A program made the position numbers and the translations under genes. The notes beneath the pieces were generated by a model. The model was not told where the DNA came from, did no database searches, and saw only the letters and a list, made by a program, of their open reading frames with translations. From positions 62,001 through 126,000 of the forward strand of contig NZ_JNNO01000012.1 in assembly GCF_000735585.1 (NCBI RefSeq): a DNA stretch of 64,000 nucleotides, read 5' to 3'. Within the stretch, counting starts at the first letter, position 1; the number at the start of each line of letters is the position of its first letter. Source of the stretch: Devosia sp. LC5 (GTDB lineage: Bacteria; Pseudomonadota; Alphaproteobacteria; Rhizobiales; Devosiaceae). Shown piece by piece: positions 1 to 6,980 of this stretch.

Positions 1-1
1 T

Positions 2-361
2 TTGCTGGTCCACCTCGCATCCGTGGATGGGCAGGCCAATGAAGCCGAACGCCGGGCGATCAAGGGCGCGCTGATGGATTATTATAGCCTGGATGAAGCC
101 GCGGTAGACCAGTTGATGGAGCAGGCCGCCTTGCGCGATGCCGAAGCCGTCGATTTCTACAAATTCACCTCGGCACTGTCTTCGCTCGAAGCGAAAGACC
201 GCATCGAGATCGTGCGTATGATGTGGATGGTGGTGTTTGCCGACAGCAAGAACCACGAACTGGAAGACAATATGGTCTGGCGCGTTGCCGAATTGATCGG
301 CGTATCGAGCCGCGACCGCACCATATTGCGCAACCAGATCGGCAAGGCCGAGCAGGCCTGA
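2..361 (+). CDS. TerB family protein, 5'-truncated by window edge
   Basis: The visible 119 residues form the helical, acid-rich TerB/DjlA-N type domain. The motif HLASVDGQANEAER at the start is the family's metal-binding-like loop, and FADSKNHELEDN near residue 80 is the second, duplicated loop. Such proteins are cytoplasmic and are linked to tellurite or stress phenotypes, but their biochemical role is not settled. The frame is open to the window edge and the first codon is an internal-looking TTG, so the real start lies upstream. It ends one base before the convergent downstream gene. Family assignment is from motif recognition. Confidence 0.75.
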   Translation: MLVHLASVDGQANEAERRAIKGALMDYYSLDEAAVDQLMEQAALRDAEAVDFYKFTSALSSLEAKDRIEIVRMMWMVVFADSKNHELEDNMVWRVAELIGVSSRDRTILRNQIGKAEQA

Positions 362-362
362 A

Positions 363-908
363 TTACCAGGCCTTGAAGTCCCCGATGGTCTCGATTTCGT
401 CTGTGGCGCAATCGAATGTGCCGGCCTTATCGGCGGCCTGACGCGCCCGCTCATTGGCATTGTCATTGGCCAGGGCATCGATATAGGCGATGTGGCAGCT
501 ATTGCCCTCGGCAAGCTGGGTCACCACCAGCACCTGGCCCTTGTTTTCCCCGCTTTGAGGATCGGCCGTGTGGTAGCGCACGATAGTGGCAATCGGCAGC
601 CAGCGGCCCGAGGCATTGGACAGGCGCCATTCCAGCTTTGGCCCCAATTCGTTGAACGGACCCAGCGTCTGCCCGCGCGGTTCCTTGTCGATATTGAAGC
701 CATAGCGGATGGAAAAGCGCAGATCGCCCTCGCTGACCAGCATGGGATAGCCCTTGTAGCCGGGGCAGGACCATTGGGTGGAAAAATCGTCCGAATCGAG
801 CACCAGGCATTGGTTCAGATCCAGATCGGTATAGGCGCTGTTGAAGGCGGCATGAGCAGGCGCCGCGAGGAGCAATGGCAGGCAGGCGCCCAGCAAGATC
901 GGCTTCAT
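363..908 (-). CDS. Hypothetical exported protein
   Basis: This 181-residue protein has a clear Sec signal peptide: positive MK, hydrophobic core at residues 4-15, and AHA/A cleavage near residue 20. It is probably periplasmic. The mature part is polar and contains four cysteines, which could form two disulfides. I do not recognise a named domain. The ATG at 908 was chosen over an upstream in-frame ATG at 1076 because it begins the signal peptide and is preceded by GGAAGGA at good spacing. It is convergent with the TerB gene and divergent from ppa. Confidence 0.7.
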   Translation of the reverse strand: MKPILLGACLPLLLAAPAHAAFNSAYTDLDLNQCLVLDSDDFSTQWSCPGYKGYPMLVSEGDLRFSIRYGFNIDKEPRGQTLGPFNELGPKLEWRLSNASGRWLPIATIVRYHTADPQSGENKGQVLVVTQLAEGNSCHIAYIDALANDNANERARQAADKAGTFDCATDEIETIGDFKAW

Positions 909-1054
909 GGCATTTTTCCTTCCCGGGAACACGTTTTTGCCGCGAGCAGCAGGGACAAGCGGGATAAAGCCAAACTGGCTTGCTTTTGCGGCCCGTTCTG
1001 GGCAACAAAAGCCCCAATTTCGTCCCCCCCTTGATGAACGGACCTTGAACGCAA

Positions 1055-1588
1055 ATGAACATCGACGCGATCCCAATCGGCAAGAACCCGCCCGACGACC
1101 TCAATGTCATCATCGAAGTTCCCCTGGGCGGCGAGCCGATCAAGTATGAGATCGATAAGGCCAGCGGCGCCCTCTTCGTCGATCGTTTCCTCTATACCCC
1201 GATGCGTTATCCCGGCAATTACGGCTTCGTGCCCCATACGCTGTGCGGCGATGGCGATCCGCTCGATGTCATCGTGATGAATTCGCGCCCGCTGGTGCCC
1301 GGCGCCGTGGTGCGGTCCCGCCCGGTCGGCGTGCTGTTCATGGAAGACGATGGCGGCCAGGACGAAAAGATCATCGCCGTGCCGGTCAGCAAGCTCACCC
1401 GCATGTATGACAATATCCTCGATATCGAAAATTTCCCCGAAATCCAGCTCGAACGGGTCAAGCACTTCTTCACCCATTACAAGGATCTCGAGCCCGGCAA
1501 ATGGGCCAAGATCGACCGGATCGGCAATCTGGCCGACGCCCGCAAGGTGATTCTTGATTCGATCGAACTGGCCAAGACACAGAAATAG
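1055..1588 (+). CDS. ppa: Inorganic pyrophosphatase
   Basis: Family I soluble inorganic pyrophosphatase, 177 aa, the usual bacterial length. It hydrolyses PPi to 2 Pi in the cytoplasm and pulls biosynthetic reactions forward. The family signature DGDPLD is at residues 66-71, with conserved Glu21, Lys30 and [10 protein letters not shown] (51-60) ahead of it. It appears to be a single gene. The window also encodes a membrane pyrophosphatase (hppA, 14.3 kb), so the cell has both a heat-dissipating and an energy-conserving route for PPi. Confidence 0.97.
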   Translation: MNIDAIPIGKNPPDDLNVIIEVPLGGEPIKYEIDKASGALFVDRFLYTPMRYPGNYGFVPHTLCGDGDPLDVIVMNSRPLVPGAVVRSRPVGVLFMEDDGGQDEKIIAVPVSKLTRMYDNILDIENFPEIQLERVKHFFTHYKDLEPGKWAKIDRIGNLADARKVILDSIELAKTQK

Positions 1589-1618
1589 GTTTTGGCGCTT
1601 GCTCGATAAAACCCGCGC

Positions 1619-2251
1619 ATGGGCGGATATGACGGGCCGCAAGCTGTGAGCGGGCGGATCGTCATTCTCAATGGTACGCCGCGGGCGGGTAAATCCTCCA
1701 TCGCGGCGGCCATGCAGCAGCACCTGCCCGGGCGCTGGATCAATCTGGGGGTCGACGCGCAGAACAAGACCTTGCCGCCGCAATTGCTGCCCGGCATCGG
1801 CCTGCGGCCAGGTGGCGAGCGGCCGGATCTCGAGCCCAATGTGATCCCGCTTTATCTGGCGCTCTATGGCGCGATCGCGGCTCATGCCCGGCAGGGTTTT
1901 GATGTGGTTGCCGATGTTGGCCATCATGATGATTATTCGCGGCCGCTCGGTATCCTGCCGCAATGCGCCCGGCTGCTGGCGGGGCTGCCGGTGCTGTTTG
2001 TGGGGGTGCATTGCCCCATCGAGGTAATCATGGTGCGGCGCAATGCCGATCCACAGAGCGGGCTTTATGTGGGGGGCGACAGTGTTCCCGCGCCGGTACT
2101 ACGCTGGCAGGAAGCGGTGCATGTGCCGGGGATTTATGATGTGAGCGTGGATAGCAGTGTCCTCACGCCGCAGGACTGCGTGGCGGTGATTGCCGAGGCG
2201 CTGCGGACGCCGAAGCGGCCGAGTGCGTTCGAGGTGCTGGCGGGGATGTGA
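1619..2251 (+). CDS. Chloramphenicol phosphotransferase-like P-loop protein
   Basis: The 210-aa protein starts with a Walker A loop, NGTPRAGKSS (residues 18-27). Its overall pattern (WINLGVDAQ, DVVADVGHHDDY, FVGVHCP) is that of the CPT-like branch of P-loop kinases, which includes Streptomyces chloramphenicol 3-O-phosphotransferase. Most members outside antibiotic producers have unknown substrates, so resistance should not be assumed. ATG 1619 is the first start, but GTG 1646 (beginning SGRIVIL) would fit family N-termini better; neither has a convincing ribosome-binding site. Only 30 bp separate it from ppa, so co-transcription is possible. Confidence 0.75.
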   Translation: MGGYDGPQAVSGRIVILNGTPRAGKSSIAAAMQQHLPGRWINLGVDAQNKTLPPQLLPGIGLRPGGERPDLEPNVIPLYLALYGAIAAHARQGFDVVADVGHHDDYSRPLGILPQCARLLAGLPVLFVGVHCPIEVIMVRRNADPQSGLYVGGDSVPAPVLRWQEAVHVPGIYDVSVDSSVLTPQDCVAVIAEALRTPKRPSAFEVLAGM

Positions 2252-2318
2252 GCCCCGACAACGTGATTTGCCGCGGCCCTGCCACAGGCGCACCCTCGCC
2301 TGAGGAAGGAGGGTCGAT

Positions 2319-2552
2319 ATGATGAGCATGTTGAGAAATGCTGTCGGCATTGTCTTGCTGGTGATCGGCGCGGTCTGGGTGTTGCAGGGCGCCAATATAT
2401 TGACCGGGAGCGCCATGTCGGGCCGCAGCCAATGGCTGGTCGTGGGCATATTGATGGCCGTGGCCGGCGTGGCGCTGCTGTGGTGGAACCGGCGGGCGGG
2501 CCAGCGCAGTATATCGGCTGACCCGGCCGGGCATCAGGCGCGCAAGCGATAG
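2319..2552 (+). CDS. Small two-helix membrane protein
   Basis: A 77-aa protein with two hydrophobic segments (about residues 6-26 and 39-56) and a basic, polar C-terminal tail. It is probably an inner-membrane hairpin. It is preceded by AAGGAGGG, a near-ideal Shine-Dalgarno sequence, which supports translation from ATG 2319 (or 2322). I recognise no named function. Its 3' end overlaps the convergent DHFR-like gene by 19 bp. Confidence 0.65.
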   Translation: MMSMLRNAVGIVLLVIGAVWVLQGANILTGSAMSGRSQWLVVGILMAVAGVALLWWNRRAGQRSISADPAGHQARKR

Positions 2553-3082
2553 GTCTGCACGATATTGCCCTTGGACGTGATGGTGCTGTCCACGAGGATA
2601 AGCCGCGTCGCCGGATCGCCCGGCTCGAACAGGTGCCGCCCCGTGCCGGCAATCACCGGATGGGTGATCAGCGTCAATTCGTCGAGCAGGCCGGCAAACA
2701 GCAGCTGCCGTACCAGCGAAATGCCGGCCATGGCGGCAATCTCGCCGCCCTCCTGCGCCTTGAGCGCACGCACGAAATCGAACAGCTCGCCCTCGATCAG
2801 GCTGGCATTGGTCCAGTCGAGCGGCCCCTTGAGCGTGCGCGAGGCGACATGCTTGGGCACTGCGTTGATGAAGCCGGCAAAATCCATGTCCTGCCCGGCA
2901 TTGGGCCAATAGCCGGCCCATTCCTCGTATCCCACCCGGCCCAGCAATACCGTATCAACCTTGCCCATGACGCTGCCGAGCAATTGGCCGAGTTCGGCGT
3001 CAAACGCATCGAATTGCCAGCGATCGGGGGCTTCCACGACCCCGTCGACCGAATGAAACAGTCCGGCTGTCAGTTTACGCAT
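2534..3082 (-). CDS. Dihydrofolate reductase (RibD C-terminal) family protein
   Basis: 182-aa protein of the RibD-C/DHFR-like family. The N-terminal strand MRKLTAGLFHSVDGVVEAP is typical, followed by GRVGYEEWAGYWP and the NADPH-site region GGEIAAMAGISLVRQLL. Members are NADPH-dependent reductases of uncertain substrate; this is not the folate-pathway DHFR. ATG 3082 was chosen although the frame stays open to 3358, because family similarity begins there. The upstream part would encode low-complexity residues from the inverted repeat region. Confidence 0.85.
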   Translation of the reverse strand: MRKLTAGLFHSVDGVVEAPDRWQFDAFDAELGQLLGSVMGKVDTVLLGRVGYEEWAGYWPNAGQDMDFAGFINAVPKHVASRTLKGPLDWTNASLIEGELFDFVRALKAQEGGEIAAMAGISLVRQLLFAGLLDELTLITHPVIAGTGRHLFEPGDPATRLILVDSTITSKGNIVQTYRLRA

Positions 3083-3267
3083 GATGATTTTCTTTCCCTG
3101 TGCGGCGGCCAACTTGGCCACCCTCGCTGTCACGACGAACGCGATCGCGCGGTTTCGACAGAGTGCGGAAAATTTCGGGCGAGCAGAAGCGCCGCCTGGT
3201 ACGGTTATCGAATGGACGGACGGGGAGAGCGGTGGGGGGAGATTGCGAAATGACCCTCGGTCCTCAC

Positions 3268-3367
3268 CCACCCACAATGTCATCCCCGCGAAAGCGGGAA
3301 ATCTCTGTTGTTTGGAGAGCCCGGTAAACAGAGGTACCCGCTTTCGCGGGGATGACATTGTGGGTGG
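3268..3367. repeat. Long inverted repeat (31-bp arms)
   Basis: Arms 3268-3298 and 3337-3367 are complementary over 31 bp and contain the palindromic core CCCCGCGAAAGCGGG. The 38-bp spacer has its own complementary ends (CTCTGTT / AACAGAG), so the whole element can fold into one long hairpin. It looks like a REP/MITE-like intergenic palindrome. It fills most of the gap between the DHFR-like gene and rlmJ (3083-3394), where I see no gene. Confidence 0.85.
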
Positions 3368-3394
3368 TTTGACATTGGGAAGGAGCAGGGCTTC

Positions 3395-4243
3395 CTACTC
3401 CCCAGCCACCCATTCAATCTTGAACTCGCCGCGCCCTTCATCAGCCAACAGCGCCGCCAGCGGCGGCAGCAGCGTTCTCATGTCCTGCTCCAGCGCATAG
3501 GGCGGATTGACCACGATCATGCCGGTGCCGAAGAGGCGGGCCGGGGTGGAGGGCGCGCGGATGGTCAGTTCGATGCGCAGGATTTTGGGGATACCGGTCG
3601 CCCTGAGGTCGGCCACGAAGCTTTCGACCTCGCTTGGCTCCTTGATCGGATACCAGAAGGCAAAAATCCCGCCGGGCCAGCGGCGATGGCCTTTGATCAG
3701 GCCGGCCACCATGCGGGAAAATTCACCCTTTTCCTCAAAAGGCGGGTCGATGAGCACCAGGCCGCGTTTTTCCTTGGGCGGCAGATGGGTGCCCAGGGCG
3801 GCCCAGCCGTCGAGATGGGTGACGCGGGTCTGGAAATCGCCGGCAAAGTTTTCGCGCAGCGCCTCGGCATCGGCGGGGTGCAGTTCCAGCGCAAACAGCC
3901 GGTCCTGTTCGCGCAGCAGGGAGCGGGTGATCAGGGGCGAGCCGGGATAAAAGCGCAATTGCCCATCGGGGTTCTGCGCCTTGACGCTATCGAGATAGGG
4001 TTTTGCCAATTCCGCCGCTGCGGGGGGCAGGCCGGTTTGCACCAGGCGGGCAATGCCCTCGTGCCATTCCCCGGTGCGTTCGGCCTGATCGCCCTCCAGA
4101 TCATAGAGCCCGACCCCGGCATGGGTATCGAGCACGCGGAAGGCGGCCGGCTTGCGCTTGAGATAGTCCAGAATCCGGACCAGGATCAGGTGTTTGACCA
4201 CATCGGCAAAATTGCCGGCGTGAAAGGCGTGACGGTAATTCAA
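3395..4243 (-). CDS. rlmJ: 23S rRNA (adenine2030-N6)-methyltransferase
   Basis: 282-aa RlmJ, the length of the E. coli enzyme. It methylates A2030 of 23S rRNA with S-adenosylmethionine. Family N-terminus NYRHAFHAGNFADVVKH, SAM-site region LDTHAGVGLYDL (residues 38-49) and catalytic DPPFE (166-170) are all present. The start is TTG at 4243, one base after the TGA of the upstream lysE-like gene, so translation is probably coupled. The longer frame to 4303 would run into that gene. Confidence 0.93.
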   Translation of the reverse strand: MNYRHAFHAGNFADVVKHLILVRILDYLKRKPAAFRVLDTHAGVGLYDLEGDQAERTGEWHEGIARLVQTGLPPAAAELAKPYLDSVKAQNPDGQLRFYPGSPLITRSLLREQDRLFALELHPADAEALRENFAGDFQTRVTHLDGWAALGTHLPPKEKRGLVLIDPPFEEKGEFSRMVAGLIKGHRRWPGGIFAFWYPIKEPSEVESFVADLRATGIPKILRIELTIRAPSTPARLFGTGMIVVNPPYALEQDMRTLLPPLAALLADEGRGEFKIEWVAGE

Positions 4244-4244
4244 C

Positions 4245-4892
4245 TCACTTGCGTCCTTCGGCCAGAAGAATGGTGGCGGCAAAGGCCATGAACACGGCCG
4301 CAAAGCTCCAGTTCAGCGCCTTGGAGACCCATTTGTTGTCGCGCAGGGTAGTAGTTAGCCATTCGGCGAAGAGCACAGTGGCGACCACGATCGGGATCGA
4401 GACGACGATAAACTCGACGCCCAGGAATAGCAGCTTGCTCGCGGCCGCTGGATCGCTGGCCGAGACGAATTGGGGCAGGAAGGTCACGAAAAACAGTGCC
4501 ACTTTGGGATTGGTCAGATTGATGCCGAGCCCGGTCATGTAGCTTTGCGCGAAGCTGGGTTGGCGGTCGCCATCGCGCGCGACCAACAGGCCGCCACCAC
4601 TACGCACCGCCTGGATCGCCAGCCATACGAGATATAGCGCCCCCACGATCTTGAGGACCCAGAAGGCTGCGGGTGCTGCAACAATCAGCACCGAAATGCC
4701 GAAGGCGACGAGCGCGGTGTGCACGGCGATCCCGGTCGTGGTGCCCAGCCCCGCCGCAAAGCCATGCGCGCGGCCATGGCTCATGGTGCGCGAGACGAAT
4801 AGTGCCATGTCGGGCCCCGGCGTGATCGCCAGAACAAAAGCCGCGAGCGCAAAGGTCAGGATCACCGAAAGATCGGGAATGAAGCCGGGCAT
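4245..4892 (-). CDS. LysE/RhtB family exporter
   Basis: 215-aa inner-membrane protein with about six hydrophobic helices. The family signature ITPGPDMALF near residues 23-32 marks it as a LysE/RhtB-type amino-acid or metabolite exporter. The substrate cannot be read from sequence. It is the first gene of a coupled pair with rlmJ. The Lrp-type regulator lies upstream in the same orientation, separated by a dispersed repeat. Such regulators often control LysE-type exporters, but that link is inference here. Confidence 0.88.
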   Translation of the reverse strand: MPGFIPDLSVILTFALAAFVLAITPGPDMALFVSRTMSHGRAHGFAAGLGTTTGIAVHTALVAFGISVLIVAAPAAFWVLKIVGALYLVWLAIQAVRSGGGLLVARDGDRQPSFAQSYMTGLGINLTNPKVALFFVTFLPQFVSASDPAAASKLLFLGVEFIVVSIPIVVATVLFAEWLTTTLRDNKWVSKALNWSFAAVFMAFAATILLAEGRK

Positions 4893-4963
4893 GGTATTTT
4901 CCGTGGGGGCAGGATTTGTGCCCTAGCCATAACGCGGCGCGGGCGGGGAAGCGAGCCTTCCAG

Positions 4964-5056
4964 TAGACCTCATCCTGAGCCTGTCGAAGGACGAGGGCGT
5001 GGCACCCGCTCCTCCACTCGCTCGACCTCGTGGTTCGACAGGCTCACCATGCGGTC
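4964..5056. repeat. Dispersed repeat family A, copy 1
   Basis: About 95 bp, starting TAGACCTCATCCTGAGC and ending CTCACCATGCGGTCT. The two ends are imperfect inverted copies (cctcatcctgagc..tgtcgaaggac / ..ttcgacaggctcaccatg). The same element occurs at 18538, 22881, 31374 and, inverted, at 42125. It is intergenic between the lysE-like and lrp-like genes. Confidence 0.9.
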
Positions 5057-5071
5057 TTTGAGAGATGGCCC

Positions 5072-5539
5072 TCACGCCAGCGGCAGCTCGTAGCTCCGCT
5101 TGATGGTTTCCATCGGCACGTCGGTCTTGACGCTTTGTACGCTGGGGATGCGGGTCAGGTAATCGGCCTGGAAGCGCCAATAGGCGTGCAGGTCCGCCGT
5201 GACCACGCGCATGATGGCGTCGCATTCCCCGGTGGTGAGATAGCATTCGACCACTTCGGGGAATTTGCGCACCGTCTCGGCAAATTGCGCGGTAATGGTG
5301 GAATCCTGGGTCTTGAACCAGACGCGGACGAACACGGTGAGGCCGACACCGGCCTTGGGCCCGTTGAGCACGGCGACATATTGCTCGATGACGCCGGATT
5401 CCTCCAAAATCTTGACCCGGCGCAGGCAGGGCGAGGGCGACAGGCCCACTTCATTGGCCAGTTCGACATTGCTCATGCGGGCATTGCGCTGCAGGGCGCG
5501 CAGAATGCGGCGATCGATGGCATCGAGCGAAACTGGTAT
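5072..5539 (-). CDS. Lrp/AsnC family transcriptional regulator, apparent ATA start
   Basis: The protein has an N-terminal winged HTH (LDAIDRRILRALQRNARMS, then ELANEVGLSPSPCLRRVK) and a C-terminal AsnC ligand-binding/oligomerisation domain (VRKFPEVVECYLTTGECD). It should bind DNA as a multimer in response to an amino acid. The full HTH requires starting upstream of ATG 5476, yet no ATG, GTG or TTG exists in frame. The best-placed initiation codon is ATA at 5539, with GGGGAG seven bases before it. Starting at 5476 would delete helix 1. It is divergent from argG (134 bp), suggesting possible autoregulation or control of argG. Confidence 0.8.
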   Translation of the reverse strand: MPVSLDAIDRRILRALQRNARMSNVELANEVGLSPSPCLRRVKILEESGVIEQYVAVLNGPKAGVGLTVFVRVWFKTQDSTITAQFAETVRKFPEVVECYLTTGECDAIMRVVTADLHAYWRFQADYLTRIPSVQSVKTDVPMETIKRSYELPLA

Positions 5540-5672
5540 TTTTGGTCTCCCCTGCGCGAGAAATTGGCAGATTGTGCCAGATAATGATGCAAGATTGACG
5601 TAATCGCAAGATTGTTGCGCTCGCTCTGGTGTATTACTTTGCGCCAGTTACCAAGGGAACAGAACCTTTATC

Positions 5673-6896
5673 ATGGCAAAAGACATCAAGAAGGTCGTGC
5701 TGGCCTATTCGGGCGGGCTCGATACCTCGATCATCCTCAAATGGCTGCAGGAGACCTATCAATGCGAGGTGGTGACCTTCACCGCTGACCTGGGCCAGGG
5801 CGAAGAGCTCGAGCCGGCGCGCAAGAAGGCCGAACTGATGGGGATCAAGGAAATCCACATCGAGGATCTGCGCGAGGAGTTCGTGCGGGATTTCGTGTTC
5901 CCCATGTTCCGCGCCAATACGGTCTATGAGGGCCAGTATCTGCTGGGCACCTCGATCGCCCGCCCGCTGATTGCCAAGCGGCTGGTGCAGATCGCCCAGG
6001 AAAGCGGCGCCGATGCCATTTCCCACGGCGCCACCGGCAAGGGCAATGATCAGGTGCGGTTCGAACTGACCGCCAATGCGCTCGATCCGTCCATCAAGGT
6101 CATCGCGCCGTGGCGCGAATGGGATCTGCAGAGCCGCACGGCGCTGCTCAATTATGCCGAAAAGAACCAGATTCCGATCGCCAAGGACAAGCGCGGCGAG
6201 GCCCCGTTCTCGGTCGATGCCAATCTGCTGCACACTTCGTCCGAAGGCATGGTGCTGGAAGACCCCGCCGTGCCCTTCCCCGATTATGTGCCGCAACGCA
6301 CCGTCAATCCGGAAGATGCACCCAACGAGGCTGAGATCATCACCATCGGCTACGAAAAGGGCGATCCGGTCTCGGTCAATGGCGAAAAGCTCTCGCCGGC
6401 GAGCCTCCTCACCAAGCTCAATGAGCTAGGTGGCAAGCATGGCGTGGGCCGGCTCGATCTGGTCGAGAACCGCTTTGTCGGCATGAAATCGCGCGGGCTC
6501 TATGAAACCCCCGGCGGCACGATCATGCTGGTGGCCCATCGCGGCATCGAATCCATCACGCTCGATCGTGGCGAAGCGCATCTGAAGGATGAGCTGATGC
6601 CCAAATATGCCGAGCTGATCTATAATGGCTTCTGGTATGCGCCCGAGCGCGAAATGCTGCAGGCGCTGATCGACAAGAGCCAGGAATTCGTCACTGGCGA
6701 AGTCACGGTCAAGCTCTACAAGGGCAGCGCCAGCGTCATCGCCCGCAGCTCGCCCTATTCGCTCTATTCGATGGATCTGGTGACCTTCGAAGAGGGCTCG
6801 GGCACCTATGATCATCACGATGCCGAAGGCTTCATCAAGCTCAATGGGCTGCGCCTCAAGACCTATGCCGCGCGCAACAAGAAGGCCGGCAAGTAG
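5673..6896 (+). CDS. argG: Argininosuccinate synthase
   Basis: 407-aa ArgG. It condenses citrulline and aspartate with ATP to argininosuccinate in arginine biosynthesis. The PP-loop SGGLDTS is at residues 13-19, and the family segment [14 protein letters not shown] lies near residues 115-128. Length is normal. It is divergent from the Lrp-type regulator and followed by a strong hairpin, consistent with a single-gene transcript. Confidence 0.98.
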   Translation: MAKDIKKVVLAYSGGLDTSIILKWLQETYQCEVVTFTADLGQGEELEPARKKAELMGIKEIHIEDLREEFVRDFVFPMFRANTVYEGQYLLGTSIARPLIAKRLVQIAQESGADAISHGATGKGNDQVRFELTANALDPSIKVIAPWREWDLQSRTALLNYAEKNQIPIAKDKRGEAPFSVDANLLHTSSEGMVLEDPAVPFPDYVPQRTVNPEDAPNEAEIITIGYEKGDPVSVNGEKLSPASLLTKLNELGGKHGVGRLDLVENRFVGMKSRGLYETPGGTIMLVAHRGIESITLDRGEAHLKDELMPKYAELIYNGFWYAPEREMLQALIDKSQEFVTGEVTVKLYKGSASVIARSSPYSLYSMDLVTFEEGSGTYDHHDAEGFIKLNGLRLKTYAARNKKAGK

Positions 6897-6904
6897 CTGA
6901 TTCT

Positions 6905-6932
6905 CCTGCCGGGGCTGCGCGGCCCCGGCAGG
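6905..6932 (+). terminator. Hairpin downstream of argG
   Basis: Perfect 11-bp stem CCTGCCGGGGC / GCCCCGGCAGG with a 6-nt loop. The following tract (CCTTAATGG) is only weakly U-rich, so termination may be partial. Confidence 0.6.
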
Positions 6933-6934
6933 CC

Positions 6935-6949
6935 TTAATGGCTCGTTAA
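6935..6949. promoter_or_regulatory. CtrA-type box TTAA-N7-TTAA
   Basis: TTAATGGCTCGTTAA is an exact match to the alphaproteobacterial CtrA consensus. It lies 31 bp upstream of the GGDEF-EAL start codon and overlaps no gene. CtrA binding is inferred from the motif only. Confidence 0.55.
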
Positions 6950-6980
6950 TGGGAAATCTCTAGCTTTCCCGCCAGCATGG

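Noticed and set aside
905..2011. 368-codon minus-strand ORF across ppa and the CPT-like gene
   Set aside because: It overlaps two supported genes and the start of an exported protein gene, and the translation shows no domain.
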